NCBI GenBank assembly: GCA_022825065.1
Contig: JAJDYR010000020.1
Location: 1-64,000 of the forward strand
Direction: 5' to 3'
DNA length: 64,000 nucleotides
From: a bacterium
GTDB taxonomy: Bacteria > UBA8248
Part shown: positions 38,452-48,632 of the stretch, one piece after another
Numbering within the stretch: the first letter of the stretch is position 1
Layout: every line of letters starts with the position of its first letter
Made by a program: the position numbers and the translations under genes
The notes under the pieces: generated by a model
Database searches by the model: none
The model's input: the letters and a program-made list of their open reading frames with translations, nothing else
Told to the model about the DNA's origin: nothing

Positions 38452-38862
38452 ATGCAATTATCGTTCGATCACGTACATATTATTTGCAAGGATTTGGAGG
38501 GGATGGTCGCCTTTTTCGAGAAGATATTCGGTGGCGAGGTCATCTACCGCGAGGAGAATTTCCACGGCGCGCCCAACGCCGTCGTGCGGGTCGGTGAAGC
38601 GAGGCTGTTCTTGAGAGGCGTGCGGCCGGACGAGCGCATCGGGGAGAACCACGAGGACGCCGTGATGGGCCTCGACCACTTCTCCTTCGCCGTGGACGAC
38701 ATCCACGGACTCGCGGCGCAAATGAAGGCGGCGGGCGCGGACTTCATCCGCGACCCCTCCCCCTCGGGCATGGGCGGCAGGACGACGGCCTATATAAGAG
38801 GCCCCGAGGACGTGCGGATCGAGCTCTCGGAGCGCGCGGGAGAGACCTACGGCGGCGGTTGA
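38452..38862 (+). CDS. VOC-family (glyoxalase/dioxygenase fold) protein
   Basis: This 136-residue protein has the paired beta-alpha-beta-beta-beta fold of glyoxalase I and extradiol dioxygenases. Likely metal ligands: His in FDHVHIICKDLEGM, His in LDHFSFAVDDI and Glu in VRIELSE. The missing or changed fourth ligand leaves the reaction open (lyase, epimerase or isomerase). It is transcribed away from the MBL gene and shares the bidirectional terminator at 38888 with the inositol-phosphate synthase. Confidence 0.85.
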   Translation: MQLSFDHVHIICKDLEGMVAFFEKIFGGEVIYREENFHGAPNAVVRVGEARLFLRGVRPDERIGENHEDAVMGLDHFSFAVDDIHGLAAQMKAAGADFIRDPSPSGMGGRTTAYIRGPEDVRIELSERAGETYGGG

Positions 38863-38887
38863 AGCGCAACTCAAGTCAAACAAAAAT

Positions 38888-38916
38888 AAACCCCCGGGCG
38901 TCAAACCCGGGGGTTT
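38888..38916. terminator. Bidirectional terminator between VOC and inositol-phosphate synthase genes
   Basis: AAACCCCCGGG pairs with CCCGGGGGTTT around a seven-base loop (CGTCAAA), giving an 11-pair stem. T-rich ends on the plus side (GGGTTTC) and the A-run on the left (AATAAAC) suit termination of both converging genes. Confidence 0.85.
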
Positions 38917-38936
38917 CATGTTCCGAAGCGCAGGAG

Positions 38937-40082
38937 TTATTTGTGGTCGCAGCGGGCGGGCAGGCCGTTTCCGTTGAACTCGACCTGATCGCTCGCGCGC
39001 AGGTCGCCCGCGATGAATTCTTCGATCATCAGGCTCGCGACGGAATCGGGCACCTGAACCGGGGGGTGCTTCATCAGATAGGCGCTCACCGGGTAGAGCG
39101 GCCCCGCCTCGCCCCGGTCGCGCGCGATGCGCGCGAGGCGAATCGCGTCGATGACGACGCCGCCCGAGTTGGGAGAATCCTCCACCGAGAGGCGCGCCTC
39201 GATTTCGAGCGGCACGCCGCCGAAGCCCTCCGCCTCGATCCGCAGGAAACAAATCTTGTTGTCGTCCTGCCAGGGCACGTAGTCTGAAGGGCCGATGTGG
39301 ATGTCGTCCGAATCGAGGGGTTCGGGCAACTGGCTCTGCACGGCGTCCGTTTTCGAGATTTTCTTGGATTTGAGACGCGAGCGCTCCAGCATGTTCAGAA
39401 AATCGGTGTTCCCGCCCGTGTTCAACTGGTAGGTGCGCTTAAGCTTCACGCCCCTGTCCGCGCAAAGTTTTGCGAGCGTGCGGTGCAGGATGGTGGCGCC
39501 GAGCTGGGCCTTCACGTCGTCTCCCACCACGGGAATCCCCGCATCGGTGAAGCGGCCCGCCCATTCCGGGTCCGAGACGATGAAGACCGGCATGCAGTTC
39601 ACGAAGGAAACGCCCGCCGCGAGGGCCGCTTCCGCGTAGTGGCGCGCCGCCTGCTCGGAGCCCACCGGCATGAAGTTCAACAGAATTTCCGCCCCGCTCT
39701 CGCGAAGCTCCGCCGCCACGTCGCAGGGTTCCGCCTCGGCGGGCAGGAACGAGCGATCGGAAGCGTATTCCGCCATGTGGGACGCCACGCCGTCGAGGAT
39801 GGGGCCCATCCGCACGTTCACGCCGTAATCGGGCAGGTTCTCCCAGATGGTCTTCGTGCAGTTGGGCCTGGCGAAGGCCGCGGCGTGGAGCGGCTGGCCC
39901 ACCTTGCGGACGTCGATGTCGAAAGCCGCGACGACCTCGATGTCCTCCGGCCCGTAGCCGCCCAGATCCCGGTGCATGAGACCAAGCTCTTCCTCGGGAT
40001 GGTGGCGGTAATACTCGATGCCCTGTAGCAGGGAACTCGCGCAGTTCCCCACACCGGCGATGGCGATGCGAATCGGCGACAT
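38937..40082 (-). CDS. ino1: Myo-inositol-1-phosphate synthase
   Basis: This 381-residue enzyme cyclises glucose 6-phosphate to inositol 1-phosphate using NAD. The Rossmann start is AIAGVGNCASSLLQG; the signature LNTGGNTDFLNML, the GPSDYVPW block and the VDDSPNSGG-like VEDSPNSGGVVIDAIR all agree with prokaryotic MIPS, and length fits. Bacteria use inositol phosphate for phosphatidylinositol lipids, mycothiol or solutes. It is isolated from other inositol genes here. The upstream 230 bases to the ABC gene hold no clear promoter. Confidence 0.92.
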   Translation of the reverse strand: MSPIRIAIAGVGNCASSLLQGIEYYRHHPEEELGLMHRDLGGYGPEDIEVVAAFDIDVRKVGQPLHAAAFARPNCTKTIWENLPDYGVNVRMGPILDGVASHMAEYASDRSFLPAEAEPCDVAAELRESGAEILLNFMPVGSEQAARHYAEAALAAGVSFVNCMPVFIVSDPEWAGRFTDAGIPVVGDDVKAQLGATILHRTLAKLCADRGVKLKRTYQLNTGGNTDFLNMLERSRLKSKKISKTDAVQSQLPEPLDSDDIHIGPSDYVPWQDDNKICFLRIEAEGFGGVPLEIEARLSVEDSPNSGGVVIDAIRLARIARDRGEAGPLYPVSAYLMKHPPVQVPDSVASLMIEEFIAGDLRASDQVEFNGNGLPARCDHK

Positions 40083-40312
40083 GTATGTGTTTCCTTTCCT
40101 GCCTTTGCAGTCGCTGGGGCCTCAAATGAGGGATCCGAAACCGAGTCCATGCGTCAGGATTCCCGCCGTCGGCCACGCGCGTGCGGATTCAAAATCAGGT
40201 CAATCGATGCGAACGCTTACGTCCACAGAAACGCGACTATATCCCAAAAATTACATTTTCTCCAAGAGGAGGAGAGAAAATGATTCCAGAGGGCCTCGGG
40301 CGGGAGACGCGG

Positions 40313-41311
<999 letters not shown>

Positions 41312-41419
41312 GGATAACCTCCGGATTGCGGACTAAGCCGAGCAGAACAGGTTAAAAGATAGGCGATTATAAGGACTCCGGATTCAGGTTGTCCAGTCGA
41401 ATGCGCAGATGACTGCAAA

Positions 41420-42061
41420 TCATCCGCCGGAAAGCGCCTCCTGGCCATGCGGACAGCCTTTCAGGATCGGACAATCCGCGCAAAGCGGCTTTCTCGCCGA
41501 GCAGCAGTTTCTCCCGTGATGGATCAGGAGCAGCGTGACGCGGCCCCACCATTTCTTCGGCACGGCGTCCAGAAGCTGGAACTCGGCTTTTACGGGGTCG
41601 CGCGTCGATATCCAGCCCAGCCGGTTCCCGGTGCGCAGAACGTGCGTATCGACGGCGATGGCGGGTTGGCCGAAAACCTCGTTCAGGACGACGTTGGCCG
41701 TCTTGCGCCCCACGCCGGGAAGGGTCACCAGATGCTCCATTTCTGCGGGCACCTCGCCGCCGAACTCCTCCGCGAGGCGGCGGCAGCACGCGCGGATGGA
41801 CTTCGCCTTCTGGCGGTAGAAACCGCATGAGTGAATCAGATCTTCCAGCTCAGCGGGTTCGGCCTCCGCATACGAGGCGGCGTCGGGATAGCGGGCGAAA
41901 AGGGCGGGGGTGACCATGTTCACCCGCTCGTCCGTGCACTGGGCGGAGAGCATCGTCGCCACGAGGAGTTCGAGCGGGTTCCGGTAGTCGAGCGCACAGC
42001 GCGCGTCGGGATAGGTCTGCTCCAGAATGCGCAGAAGACGCGCTGGCGTGGATGCGGGCAT
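41420..42061 (-). CDS. nth: Endonuclease III
   Basis: This 213-residue base-excision enzyme removes oxidised pyrimidines and nicks the abasic site. The helix-hairpin-helix LPGVGRKTANVVL contains the catalytic Lys (GVGRKTA); the catalytic Asp follows in VDTHVLRTGNRLGW. The [4Fe-4S] site is C-x6-C-x2-C-x5-C near the C-terminus (CSARKPLCADC...). The length is normal. It is transcribed away from the CDGSH gene. Confidence 0.95.
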   Translation of the reverse strand: MPASTPARLLRILEQTYPDARCALDYRNPLELLVATMLSAQCTDERVNMVTPALFARYPDAASYAEAEPAELEDLIHSCGFYRQKAKSIRACCRRLAEEFGGEVPAEMEHLVTLPGVGRKTANVVLNEVFGQPAIAVDTHVLRTGNRLGWISTRDPVKAEFQLLDAVPKKWWGRVTLLLIHHGRNCCSARKPLCADCPILKGCPHGQEALSGG

Positions 42062-42151
42062 CGGGCTTCCTTTTCATGGGCGGTGATTCGGACTAGAATA
42101 GCGAATCGAGATCATATCGCCTACAGCGTCAAGACAAAGGAGAACGAACCG

Positions 42152-42391
42152 ATGGCCGACCCCAAAGTGGCCCAGAAAGCGCCTTACATCTATAAACCGG
42201 AAAAGGATGAGAAAGTCGCCTGGTGCGCGTGCGGCCTGAGCGAAACGCAGCCTTTCTGCGACGGCTCCCACAAGGGTTCGGAGTTCCGCCCCATCGTCCT
42301 CGACGTGCAGGCGGGCAAGACGTGCGCCTTTTGCGGCTGCAAGCAGACGGGCAACGCGCCCATGTGCGACGGCACGCACTCCATGATATAG
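42152..42391 (+). CDS. CDGSH iron-sulfur protein, two-domain
   Basis: This 79-residue protein has two CDGSH-type [2Fe-2S] centres: C-x-C-x9-C-D-G-S-H in the first half (CACGLSETQPFCDGSH) and C-x-C-x8-C-D-G-T-H in the second (CGCKQTGNAPMCDGTH). Tandem CDGSH proteins of this size act in redox or iron-sulfur transfer. A strong AAAGGAG site precedes ATG 42152. It is divergent from nth, sharing a 90-base promoter region. Confidence 0.9.
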   Translation: MADPKVAQKAPYIYKPEKDEKVAWCACGLSETQPFCDGSHKGSEFRPIVLDVQAGKTCAFCGCKQTGNAPMCDGTHSMI

Positions 42392-42421
42392 GGGTGAGGT
42401 TCTAAAGCAGACGATGAATAC

Positions 42422-42497
42422 GCGCGTGTAGCTCAGAGGATAGAGCGCCTGCCTCCGGAGCAGGAAGTCGCAGGTTCGACTCCTGCCACGCGCACCA
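42422..42497 (+). tRNA. tRNA-Arg (anticodon CCG)
   Basis: The 76-base gene folds as a cloverleaf: acceptor GCGCGTG/CACGCGC, D-loop with AGCTCAGAGGATAGAGC, anticodon stem CTGCC/GGCAG-type around CTCCGGA (anticodon CCG, reads CGG), and the T-loop GGTTCGACTCC. The terminal ACCA is encoded. A terminator hairpin follows at 42518. Confidence 0.95.
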
Positions 42498-42517
42498 GGA
42501 ATCGTGAATCCACAAGT

Positions 42518-42548
42518 GCCGGAGACCAGCCTCTCCGGCGTTTGTTTT
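42518..42548 (+). terminator. Rho-independent terminator after tRNA-Arg
   Basis: A perfect eight-pair stem GCCGGAGA/TCTCCGGC with loop CCAGCC is followed by G and TTTGTTTT, 20 bases after the tRNA 3' end. Confidence 0.88.
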
Positions 42549-42657
42549 ACGGGGGTGCTCCCCGGCCCGCCGTTCCCTGTAATCAGCCTCCCCCTTGACC
42601 CCCGGTGTCCATGCGGATAGGTTGACTTCCAAGCATCCAACCAGCGGAGAGGTTCCG

Positions 42658-43551
42658 GTGTTCGGCGAATACATCGACAGCCACAACCACATGCACGCCC
42701 TGAACTGGGACGAGTGGGAACTGCTCGGCACGACGGGCATGCGCGCGGCGGTGCTCTCCTGCGGCAACCCCCATCTCTACCGCGAGGTGTGGGAGGAAGC
42801 GCCGGGTTACGACGACATCATGCGCTTCTGGGAGGGCCCCATCGACATGGCCCGGGCGCTCGAGGCGCAGCACTTCATCCAGATCAGCTGCGCGGTCGGG
42901 ATCAGCTCGATGACGCGGGTGACCGACTGGGAGAAGCTGCTCGAGGAGATGCCCGGCTTTCTCGAAGACGAAAGCGTGGTCGCCCTGGGCGAGATCGGCC
43001 TCGACCCCACGCAGTATTTCTCCCTCACCTGGCCGATGGAAGAGCAGGCCGCCTGTCTCGAAGCGCAGGCGGAACTTGCGAAAAAGTACGACAAGCCCAT
43101 CATCCTCCATACGCCGACGCCCAAGAAGAGCAAGGATTTTCTCGGCAACGTCGCCGTGCAGGCGGACGTGCCGCCCGAGCAGATCCGGCTCCACTACATG
43201 CAAAAAGACCTGGAAATCATCCGCAAGACCGGCTTCGATGAAGCCCGGGTCGCCGTCGATCACACCGACGCCACGACGGTCGAGCACATCCACGAGCACA
43301 CGCGCGCCATGTGCGCCATCAGCATCGGCAGCGCGCTCAGGCCGCTCCAGCCCGCGCAGGTCATCGAGTGGGTGGAGAGGTTCGGGCCGGACCGGATCAT
43401 GCTCAACTCCGACCACCTCGGCTACCGGCCCATCGACATCCTCTCGGTTCCCAAGACGCTGCGCGCCATGCGAAACGCAGGGCTGTCAGACGAGGCGATC
43501 CGCAAGGTGTCTTTCGAGAACGCGAGAAAGTTCTACAACCTCACCCTGTAG
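42658..43551 (+). CDS. TatD-like/amidohydrolase-superfamily metal-dependent hydrolase
   Basis: This 297-residue TIM-barrel hydrolase carries metal-binding motifs in order: FGEYIDSHNHMHAL at the N-terminus, VALGEIGLDPT (Glu), PIILHTPT (His), VAVDHTDATT (His) and IMLNSDHLGY (Asp). This is the TatD/phosphotriesterase-like set, acting on DNA, lactones or amides. The start is likely GTG 42658, with GGAGAGG five bases upstream, rather than the earlier ATG at 42595. It ends nine bases before the next gene and likely shares its transcript. Confidence 0.83.
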   Translation: MFGEYIDSHNHMHALNWDEWELLGTTGMRAAVLSCGNPHLYREVWEEAPGYDDIMRFWEGPIDMARALEAQHFIQISCAVGISSMTRVTDWEKLLEEMPGFLEDESVVALGEIGLDPTQYFSLTWPMEEQAACLEAQAELAKKYDKPIILHTPTPKKSKDFLGNVAVQADVPPEQIRLHYMQKDLEIIRKTGFDEARVAVDHTDATTVEHIHEHTRAMCAISIGSALRPLQPAQVIEWVERFGPDRIMLNSDHLGYRPIDILSVPKTLRAMRNAGLSDEAIRKVSFENARKFYNLTL

Positions 43552-43560
43552 GGACACACG

Positions 43561-44592
43561 ATGAACGAAACGCAGGACCCTTTCGAGTATTTCTTCGAGA
43601 TGCCCTGGTCGGACGGGCTGCCCGTGGTGACGCCCACGCCCGAGCGCCTCGCCCTGATGCTGGGCGGCACGGGCAGAGACGCGGGCGAAGTTCTGGGCGA
43701 CATCCCCCCCTCGCTCAACACGGCGACGGTGGAGAGCGTCGCCCTGCACGCGCTGATGGCGGGCTGCAAACCCGAATACCTGCCCGTGGTGCTCGGAGCT
43801 ATCGAGGCCATGCTTATCGAGCGCTTCAACCTCGTGGGCATTCAGGCCACCATGTTCACCGGCGGGCCACTCCTGATACTGAACGGCCCCTACGCAAAGG
43901 AGATCGGCGTCCACGGGGGCTCGGGATGCTTCGGCCCCGGCTTCCGGGCGAACGCCGCCATCGGCCGGGCGATAAGACTCATCATGATGAACCTGGGCGG
44001 CGGCATTCCGGGCGTATCGGACATGAGCACGTTCGGCAGTCCTTCCAAGTTCACCTACTGCGTGCGCGAGAACGAGGAGCAAAGCCCCTGGGCGCCGATG
44101 CCGGGCGATTTCGGCTTTGGCCCGGATGAGAACGTCCTCACCGTCTGCAACGCCGAAGCGCCGCGCATGGCGATGGACGACGTGAGCGCCGAACCAGAAG
44201 GCGTCCTCACCACGCTCTCGCACACCATGTGCGCGATGGGCGCCACGACGGCCTACACGCAGACGAACTGGGTAGTCGTCGTCGCCCCCGATCACGCCGA
44301 CATCCTGGCGAGAGGGGGCTTGAGCCGCGCGGACGTGAAGCGGGAACTCTTCGAGCGGGCGAGAATGCCCGTGGGCATCCTCAAAAAAGGCGGGCGCTAC
44401 CGGGGTCCCGAGCTCTCGCGATGGCCGGAGTGGGTGGACCACGACGACGATGATTCCCTCGCCCCCATGGTGCACGAACCCGAGGACATCCTCTTAATCG
44501 TCGCGGGCGGCATCCCCGGCCCGTCCTGCCTCGTCATTCCCGGCTGGAACACCTCGAGCCAGGCCATCACGCAGGCCTATCGCACGGATTGA
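43561..44592 (+). CDS. Conserved protein of unknown function (DGLPVVTPT family)
   Basis: I cannot assign a function to this 343-residue protein. It starts with WSDGLPVVTPTPERL and contains conserved-looking stretches: TVESVALHALMAGCKPEYLPVVLGAIEAM, NGPYAKEIGVHGGSGCFGPGFRANAAIGRAI and YCVRENEEQSPW. I recall homologues often annotated near UGSC-type (seleno)proteins, but no such motif is seen here; that link is unverified. Many His/Cys residues suggest a metal or redox role. It is nine bases after the TatD-like gene. Confidence 0.6.
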   Translation: MNETQDPFEYFFEMPWSDGLPVVTPTPERLALMLGGTGRDAGEVLGDIPPSLNTATVESVALHALMAGCKPEYLPVVLGAIEAMLIERFNLVGIQATMFTGGPLLILNGPYAKEIGVHGGSGCFGPGFRANAAIGRAIRLIMMNLGGGIPGVSDMSTFGSPSKFTYCVRENEEQSPWAPMPGDFGFGPDENVLTVCNAEAPRMAMDDVSAEPEGVLTTLSHTMCAMGATTAYTQTNWVVVVAPDHADILARGGLSRADVKRELFERARMPVGILKKGGRYRGPELSRWPEWVDHDDDDSLAPMVHEPEDILLIVAGGIPGPSCLVIPGWNTSSQAITQAYRTD

Positions 44593-44996
44593 GGGGGGGC
44601 TTTCTTCCATCGAACGAGAATGACCCGTAGGGGCGGACCTGCGTGTCCGCCCGCTTTTTCTCCGTAAGGGCCGTTCACGAACGGCCCCTATTTTTTGCGG
44701 ACTTGATACCCGTCATTCCTCTGTCAATTCCGATTTATGGGAGATTGCCCGGAGGTGGACAAAAATACCGGGCGGACACGCAGGTCCGCCCCTACAAAAC
44801 AACCGCTCATCCAGGCCGAACACAGAGGTTCGCCCTTGCCCGAAATATCCGTCCCGAATCGTCCCTCCATCTGGATCACGGAGCGCAAGGCGGCTATAAT
44901 CGCCGCGTTCATGGAAAAACCCGAAAGAAATTTCAAAGGCGGCATTCCGCGCCGCCTGCACTCAAACATCTTCGATGAGCCGAGGAGAAAGACCGA
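44593..44996. other. Intergenic region with family B repeats
   Basis: This 404-base gap holds a family B element (44626-44796) and a further stretch (44797-44996) before the CocE gene. No convincing gene was seen; an 87-codon plus frame through it mostly translates the repeat. GAGGAGAAAGACCGA near 44982 is the ribosome site for the next gene. Confidence 0.5.
44626..44796. repeat. Family B inverted element, pair
   Basis: The left end CGTAGGGGCGGACCTGCGTG and the right end GGCGGACACGCAGGTCCGCC with CCCTAC are reverse complements, enclosing a CCGTTCACGAACGG palindrome (44669-44686). This is a 170-base inverted repeat, likely folding into one hairpin. Confidence 0.75.
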
Positions 44997-46751
44997 ATGA
45001 GCGATTACAAGACCGAAGACAGAGACGGAATGCGCATCGACTGGGACGTCCCCATCCCCATGGAAGACGGGGTCGTCCTGCGGTGCGACGTCTACCGCCC
45101 CCAGGACAACGAGGGGAAATACCCCGTCATCCTGACGTATGGCCCGTATGGAAAATACCTCCATTTCGAGGACCTGTACGAGACCTGCTGGACGCGCATG
45201 GTCGAGCAGCACCCCGACGTGCCCGCAGGCTCCACCAACAAGTACCAGAACTGGGAGGTCGTGGACCCCGAGAAATGGGTGCCGGACGGCTACGTCTGCA
45301 TTCGCGTGGACTCGCGCGGCGCGGGCCGCTCGCCGGGCGTCATCGACATCTGGTCGGCGCGCGAGGCGCAGGACCTGTACGAGTGCATCGAATGGGCGGC
45401 GGTGCAGTCCTGGAGCACGGGCAAGATCGGGCTGAACGGCATCTCCTATTACGGGATGAACCAGTGGCAGGTGGGCGGAATGCAGCCGCCCCACCTCGCC
45501 GCCATGTGCGTCTGGGAGGGCGCGGCCGATTTCTACCGGGAAATGGCCCACCACGGCGGCATCTTCTGCAACGGCTTCGCGCGAAACTGGTCCGAGATGC
45601 AGGTCTACACCGTCCAGCACGGCCTCGGCACGCGCGGCTTCAAGAGCCGCTTCACGGGCGACTGGGTCTCCGGCCCCATCACCCTGACCGAGGAGGAACT
45701 CGGCGCGAACCGCCGGGACTTCGGCGAGGATTGTTTTTCCCACAAGCTCGATACCGACGAATACTGGCAGTCGCGCATGCCCGATTTCAGCAAGATTCAG
45801 GCGCCGCTCCTCTCCACCGCCAACTGGGGCGGACAGGGGCTCCACCCGCGCGGGAACTTCGAGGGCTTCCTCGAAGCGGGATGCGAGGAGAAGTGGCTCG
45901 AAGTCCACGGCATCGAGCACTGGACGGAGTTCTACACCGACTACGGCGTCAACATGCAGAAGAAATTCTTCGGCCACTACCTGAAGGGAGAGGACACCGG
46001 CTGGCCGGATCAGCCCCGCGTGCTGCTCCAGGTGCGCCACCCCGGCGAGCGCTTCGTCGAGCGGCACGAGAACGAATGGCCGCTGGCGCGCACGCAGTGG
46101 ACGAAATACTACCTGAACGCGAAAACCCATACGCTCGAAGACACGCCCGTGGCAGAGGCGGCGACGGCGACCTACGCGGGCTTCAGCGAGGGCGTCACCT
46201 TCATCACGCCGCCCGTACCGGAAGAAACCGAAGTCACCGGCCCCATCGCGGCCAAGCTCTTCGTGTCGTCGGAAACAAAGGATGCGGACTTGTTCCTGGT
46301 CGTGCGCGTCTTCACGCCCGACATGGAGGAAGTCGTTTTCCAGGGCGCGCTCGACCCGCACACCCCCATCGCGCAGGGCTGGCTGAGAGCCTCGCACAGA
46401 AAACTGGACCCCGAGAAGAGCCTCCCCTACAGGCCGTATCACACGCACGATGAGGAACAGCCCCTGACGCCGGGTGAGGTCTACGAGTTGGACATCGAAG
46501 TCTGGCCGACCTGCATCGTGATTCCCGAAGGCTACCGGATCGCCTTCACGGTGCGCGGAAAGGACTACGTCTACCCCGGCGGGTCGGGCGGCGGCCTCTC
46601 CAACATGAAGAACGAGTTCACCGGCTGCGGGTGCTTCATCCACAACGACCCCAAGGACAGGCCGCCCGATGTGTTCGGCAAGAACGTGACCCTCCACTGC
46701 GGCGGGGAGCACGAGGCCTACGTGATGCTGCCGGTGATTCCGGAGAAATAG
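44997..46751 (+). CDS. CocE/NonD-family alpha/beta hydrolase, copy 1
   Basis: This 584-residue enzyme belongs to the cocaine-esterase/nonD-type hydrolases acting on esters or acylated amino compounds. The nucleophile Ser150 is in GISYYG; the DSRGAGRSPG oxyanion-side loop, the NWGGQGLHPRGN acid region, and EVHGIEHWTEFY with the likely His follow. The C-terminal jelly-roll (about 375-575) begins near TKYYLN and has the repeated ITGP-type VTGPIAAKLFVSSETKDADLFLVVRV strand. Physiological substrate unknown. A close paralogue is directly downstream. Confidence 0.88.
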   Translation: MSDYKTEDRDGMRIDWDVPIPMEDGVVLRCDVYRPQDNEGKYPVILTYGPYGKYLHFEDLYETCWTRMVEQHPDVPAGSTNKYQNWEVVDPEKWVPDGYVCIRVDSRGAGRSPGVIDIWSAREAQDLYECIEWAAVQSWSTGKIGLNGISYYGMNQWQVGGMQPPHLAAMCVWEGAADFYREMAHHGGIFCNGFARNWSEMQVYTVQHGLGTRGFKSRFTGDWVSGPITLTEEELGANRRDFGEDCFSHKLDTDEYWQSRMPDFSKIQAPLLSTANWGGQGLHPRGNFEGFLEAGCEEKWLEVHGIEHWTEFYTDYGVNMQKKFFGHYLKGEDTGWPDQPRVLLQVRHPGERFVERHENEWPLARTQWTKYYLNAKTHTLEDTPVAEAATATYAGFSEGVTFITPPVPEETEVTGPIAAKLFVSSETKDADLFLVVRVFTPDMEEVVFQGALDPHTPIAQGWLRASHRKLDPEKSLPYRPYHTHDEEQPLTPGEVYELDIEVWPTCIVIPEGYRIAFTVRGKDYVYPGGSGGGLSNMKNEFTGCGCFIHNDPKDRPPDVFGKNVTLHCGGEHEAYVMLPVIPEK

Positions 46752-46792
46752 GCGCGGAAGATAGAACTTCCCACTGACGAGATGAGGTGAAC

Positions 46793-48562
46793 ATGAGCGA
46801 CATCGACCTGAGCACGGACCCGCAATACCGAACCGAGAAACGGCACGGCTTTCTCATCGAATGGGACGTCCCCATCCGGATGGAAGACGGCCTGGTGCTG
46901 CGGGCGAACGTCTACCGGCCCGATGACGACGGCGAATACCCGGTCATCCTGAGCTACGGACCCTACGCGAAAGACCTGGCCTGGCAGGACGGCTACGAGA
47001 CGGTGTGGGAGATATTCTCCAAGGGACATCCCGACGCCGTCGCGGGTTCTTCGAACATCCACCAGAGCTGGGAGGTCGTGGACCCCGAGAAATGGGTGCC
47101 CGACGGCTACATCTGCGTGCGCGTGGACTCGCGCGGCGCGGGCCGCTCGCCGGGATACATCGACCACTTCTCCATGCGCGAGGCGAAGGACTTCGCCATC
47201 TGCATCGAATGGGCGGGCGTACAGCCCTGGTGCAACGGCAAGGTGGGCCTCACGGGAATCTCGTATTACGCCATCAACCAGTGGCACGTGGCGGGGCTGC
47301 AGCCCAAGCACCTCGAAGCCATGTGCGTCTGGGAGGGCGCGGCGGACTTCTACCGCGACATGAGCCACCAGGGCGGCATCCTCACCACGTTCCTCACGAA
47401 CTGGTACGACATGCAGGTGAAGAGCGTGCAGCACGGCCTGGGGGAAAACGGGCCCAAGAGCCGCGTCCACGGCGGTCTGGTCTGCGGTCCCGACACCCTG
47501 AGCGAAGAGGAAATGGCGAAAAACCGCTCCGATTTCGGGGGCGACGTCCTCGAGCGCCCGCTGGACGGGGAGTGGTACCGCGACCGCTCCGCCCACTGGG
47601 AGAAGATAAAGACGCCCTTCATCTCGGCGGCGAGCTGGGGCGGGCAGGGTCTCCACCCGAGAGGCAACTACGAGGGCTTCATGCGGGCGGCGTCCACGGA
47701 GAAGTGGCTTGAAGTCCACGGCCTGGAGCACTGGACGGAGTTCTACACCCCCTACGGGGAGAAGCTCCAGAAACAGTTTTTCGGCCATTACCTGAAGGGC
47801 GAGGACACCGGCTGGATGGAGAAGCCGCCCGTCATGCTCAAGGTGCGCCACGTCGGGGAGAAATTCGTCGAGCGCGGCGAGAACGAGTGGCCCCTCGCGC
47901 GGACGAAGTGGACGAAGTTCTATCTCAACCCCGAATACATGAGCCTCGACGCCGCGCCCATCGTTCGCGATCAGACCATCACCTACGGGGGATTCAGCGA
48001 CGGCGTGACGTTCATGCTGCCGCCGTTTGATAAGGAGACGGAGATCACCGGCCCCATTGCGTCCAAGCTCTTCGTCTCATCCGAAACCCAGGATGCGGAC
48101 TTGTTCCTCGTCCTGCGCCTGTTCACGCCCGACATGAAGGAGATCACCTTCCAGGGCACGCTCGACCCGAACACGCCCATCGCGCAGGGCTGGCTGAGAG
48201 CCTCCCATAGAAAGCTCGTGCCCGAACTCTCGACGGAGTGGAAGCCCTACCAGGCGCATGACGAGAAGCAATACCTGAACCCCGGCGAGATATACGAGCT
48301 CGACATCGAGGTCTGGCCCACCTGCATTGTGGTGCCGCCCGGCTACCGGCTGGCGCTCAGCGTGCGCGGCAAGGACTACGAATACAGCTGCGTCACCACG
48401 CACAAGCTCTCGAACATGAAGAACGTGTTCAGAGGCTGCGGGCCGTTTTTGCACGACGACCCCACGGACAGGCCCGAGGAGATTTTCGGGAAGAACGTGA
48501 CGCTTCACTGCGGACCCGAGCAGGCGTCCTACATCATGCTGCCCGTGATTCCTGAGAAGTAG
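46793..48562 (+). CDS. CocE/NonD-family alpha/beta hydrolase, copy 2
   Basis: This 589-residue paralogue matches copy 1 along its length: WEVVDPEKWVPDGY, VDSRGAGRSPG, SWGGQGLHPRGN and EVHGLEHWTEFY are shared. The nucleophile loop reads GISYYA, so the Ser is kept but the last Gly is Ala, which may alter activity. The C-terminal beta domain is complete. The start is ATG 46793 with GAGGTG six bases upstream (ATG 46787 also in frame). It is 41 bases after copy 1. Confidence 0.88.
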   Translation: MSDIDLSTDPQYRTEKRHGFLIEWDVPIRMEDGLVLRANVYRPDDDGEYPVILSYGPYAKDLAWQDGYETVWEIFSKGHPDAVAGSSNIHQSWEVVDPEKWVPDGYICVRVDSRGAGRSPGYIDHFSMREAKDFAICIEWAGVQPWCNGKVGLTGISYYAINQWHVAGLQPKHLEAMCVWEGAADFYRDMSHQGGILTTFLTNWYDMQVKSVQHGLGENGPKSRVHGGLVCGPDTLSEEEMAKNRSDFGGDVLERPLDGEWYRDRSAHWEKIKTPFISAASWGGQGLHPRGNYEGFMRAASTEKWLEVHGLEHWTEFYTPYGEKLQKQFFGHYLKGEDTGWMEKPPVMLKVRHVGEKFVERGENEWPLARTKWTKFYLNPEYMSLDAAPIVRDQTITYGGFSDGVTFMLPPFDKETEITGPIASKLFVSSETQDADLFLVLRLFTPDMKEITFQGTLDPNTPIAQGWLRASHRKLVPELSTEWKPYQAHDEKQYLNPGEIYELDIEVWPTCIVVPPGYRLALSVRGKDYEYSCVTTHKLSNMKNVFRGCGPFLHDDPTDRPEEIFGKNVTLHCGPEQASYIMLPVIPEK

Positions 48563-48581
48563 GAGGGGAAAAAACGAGAGG

Positions 48582-48610
48582 CGTAGGGGCGGACCTCAGT
48601 GTCCGCCCCC
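48582..48610. repeat. Family B half element
   Basis: CGTAGGGGCGGACCTCAGTG followed by TCCGCCCCC is one half of the family B element. It lies between the stop of CocE copy 2 and the convergent pentapeptide gene. Confidence 0.65.
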
Positions 48611-48632
48611 TCGAAGCACCCAAGAACTACAT

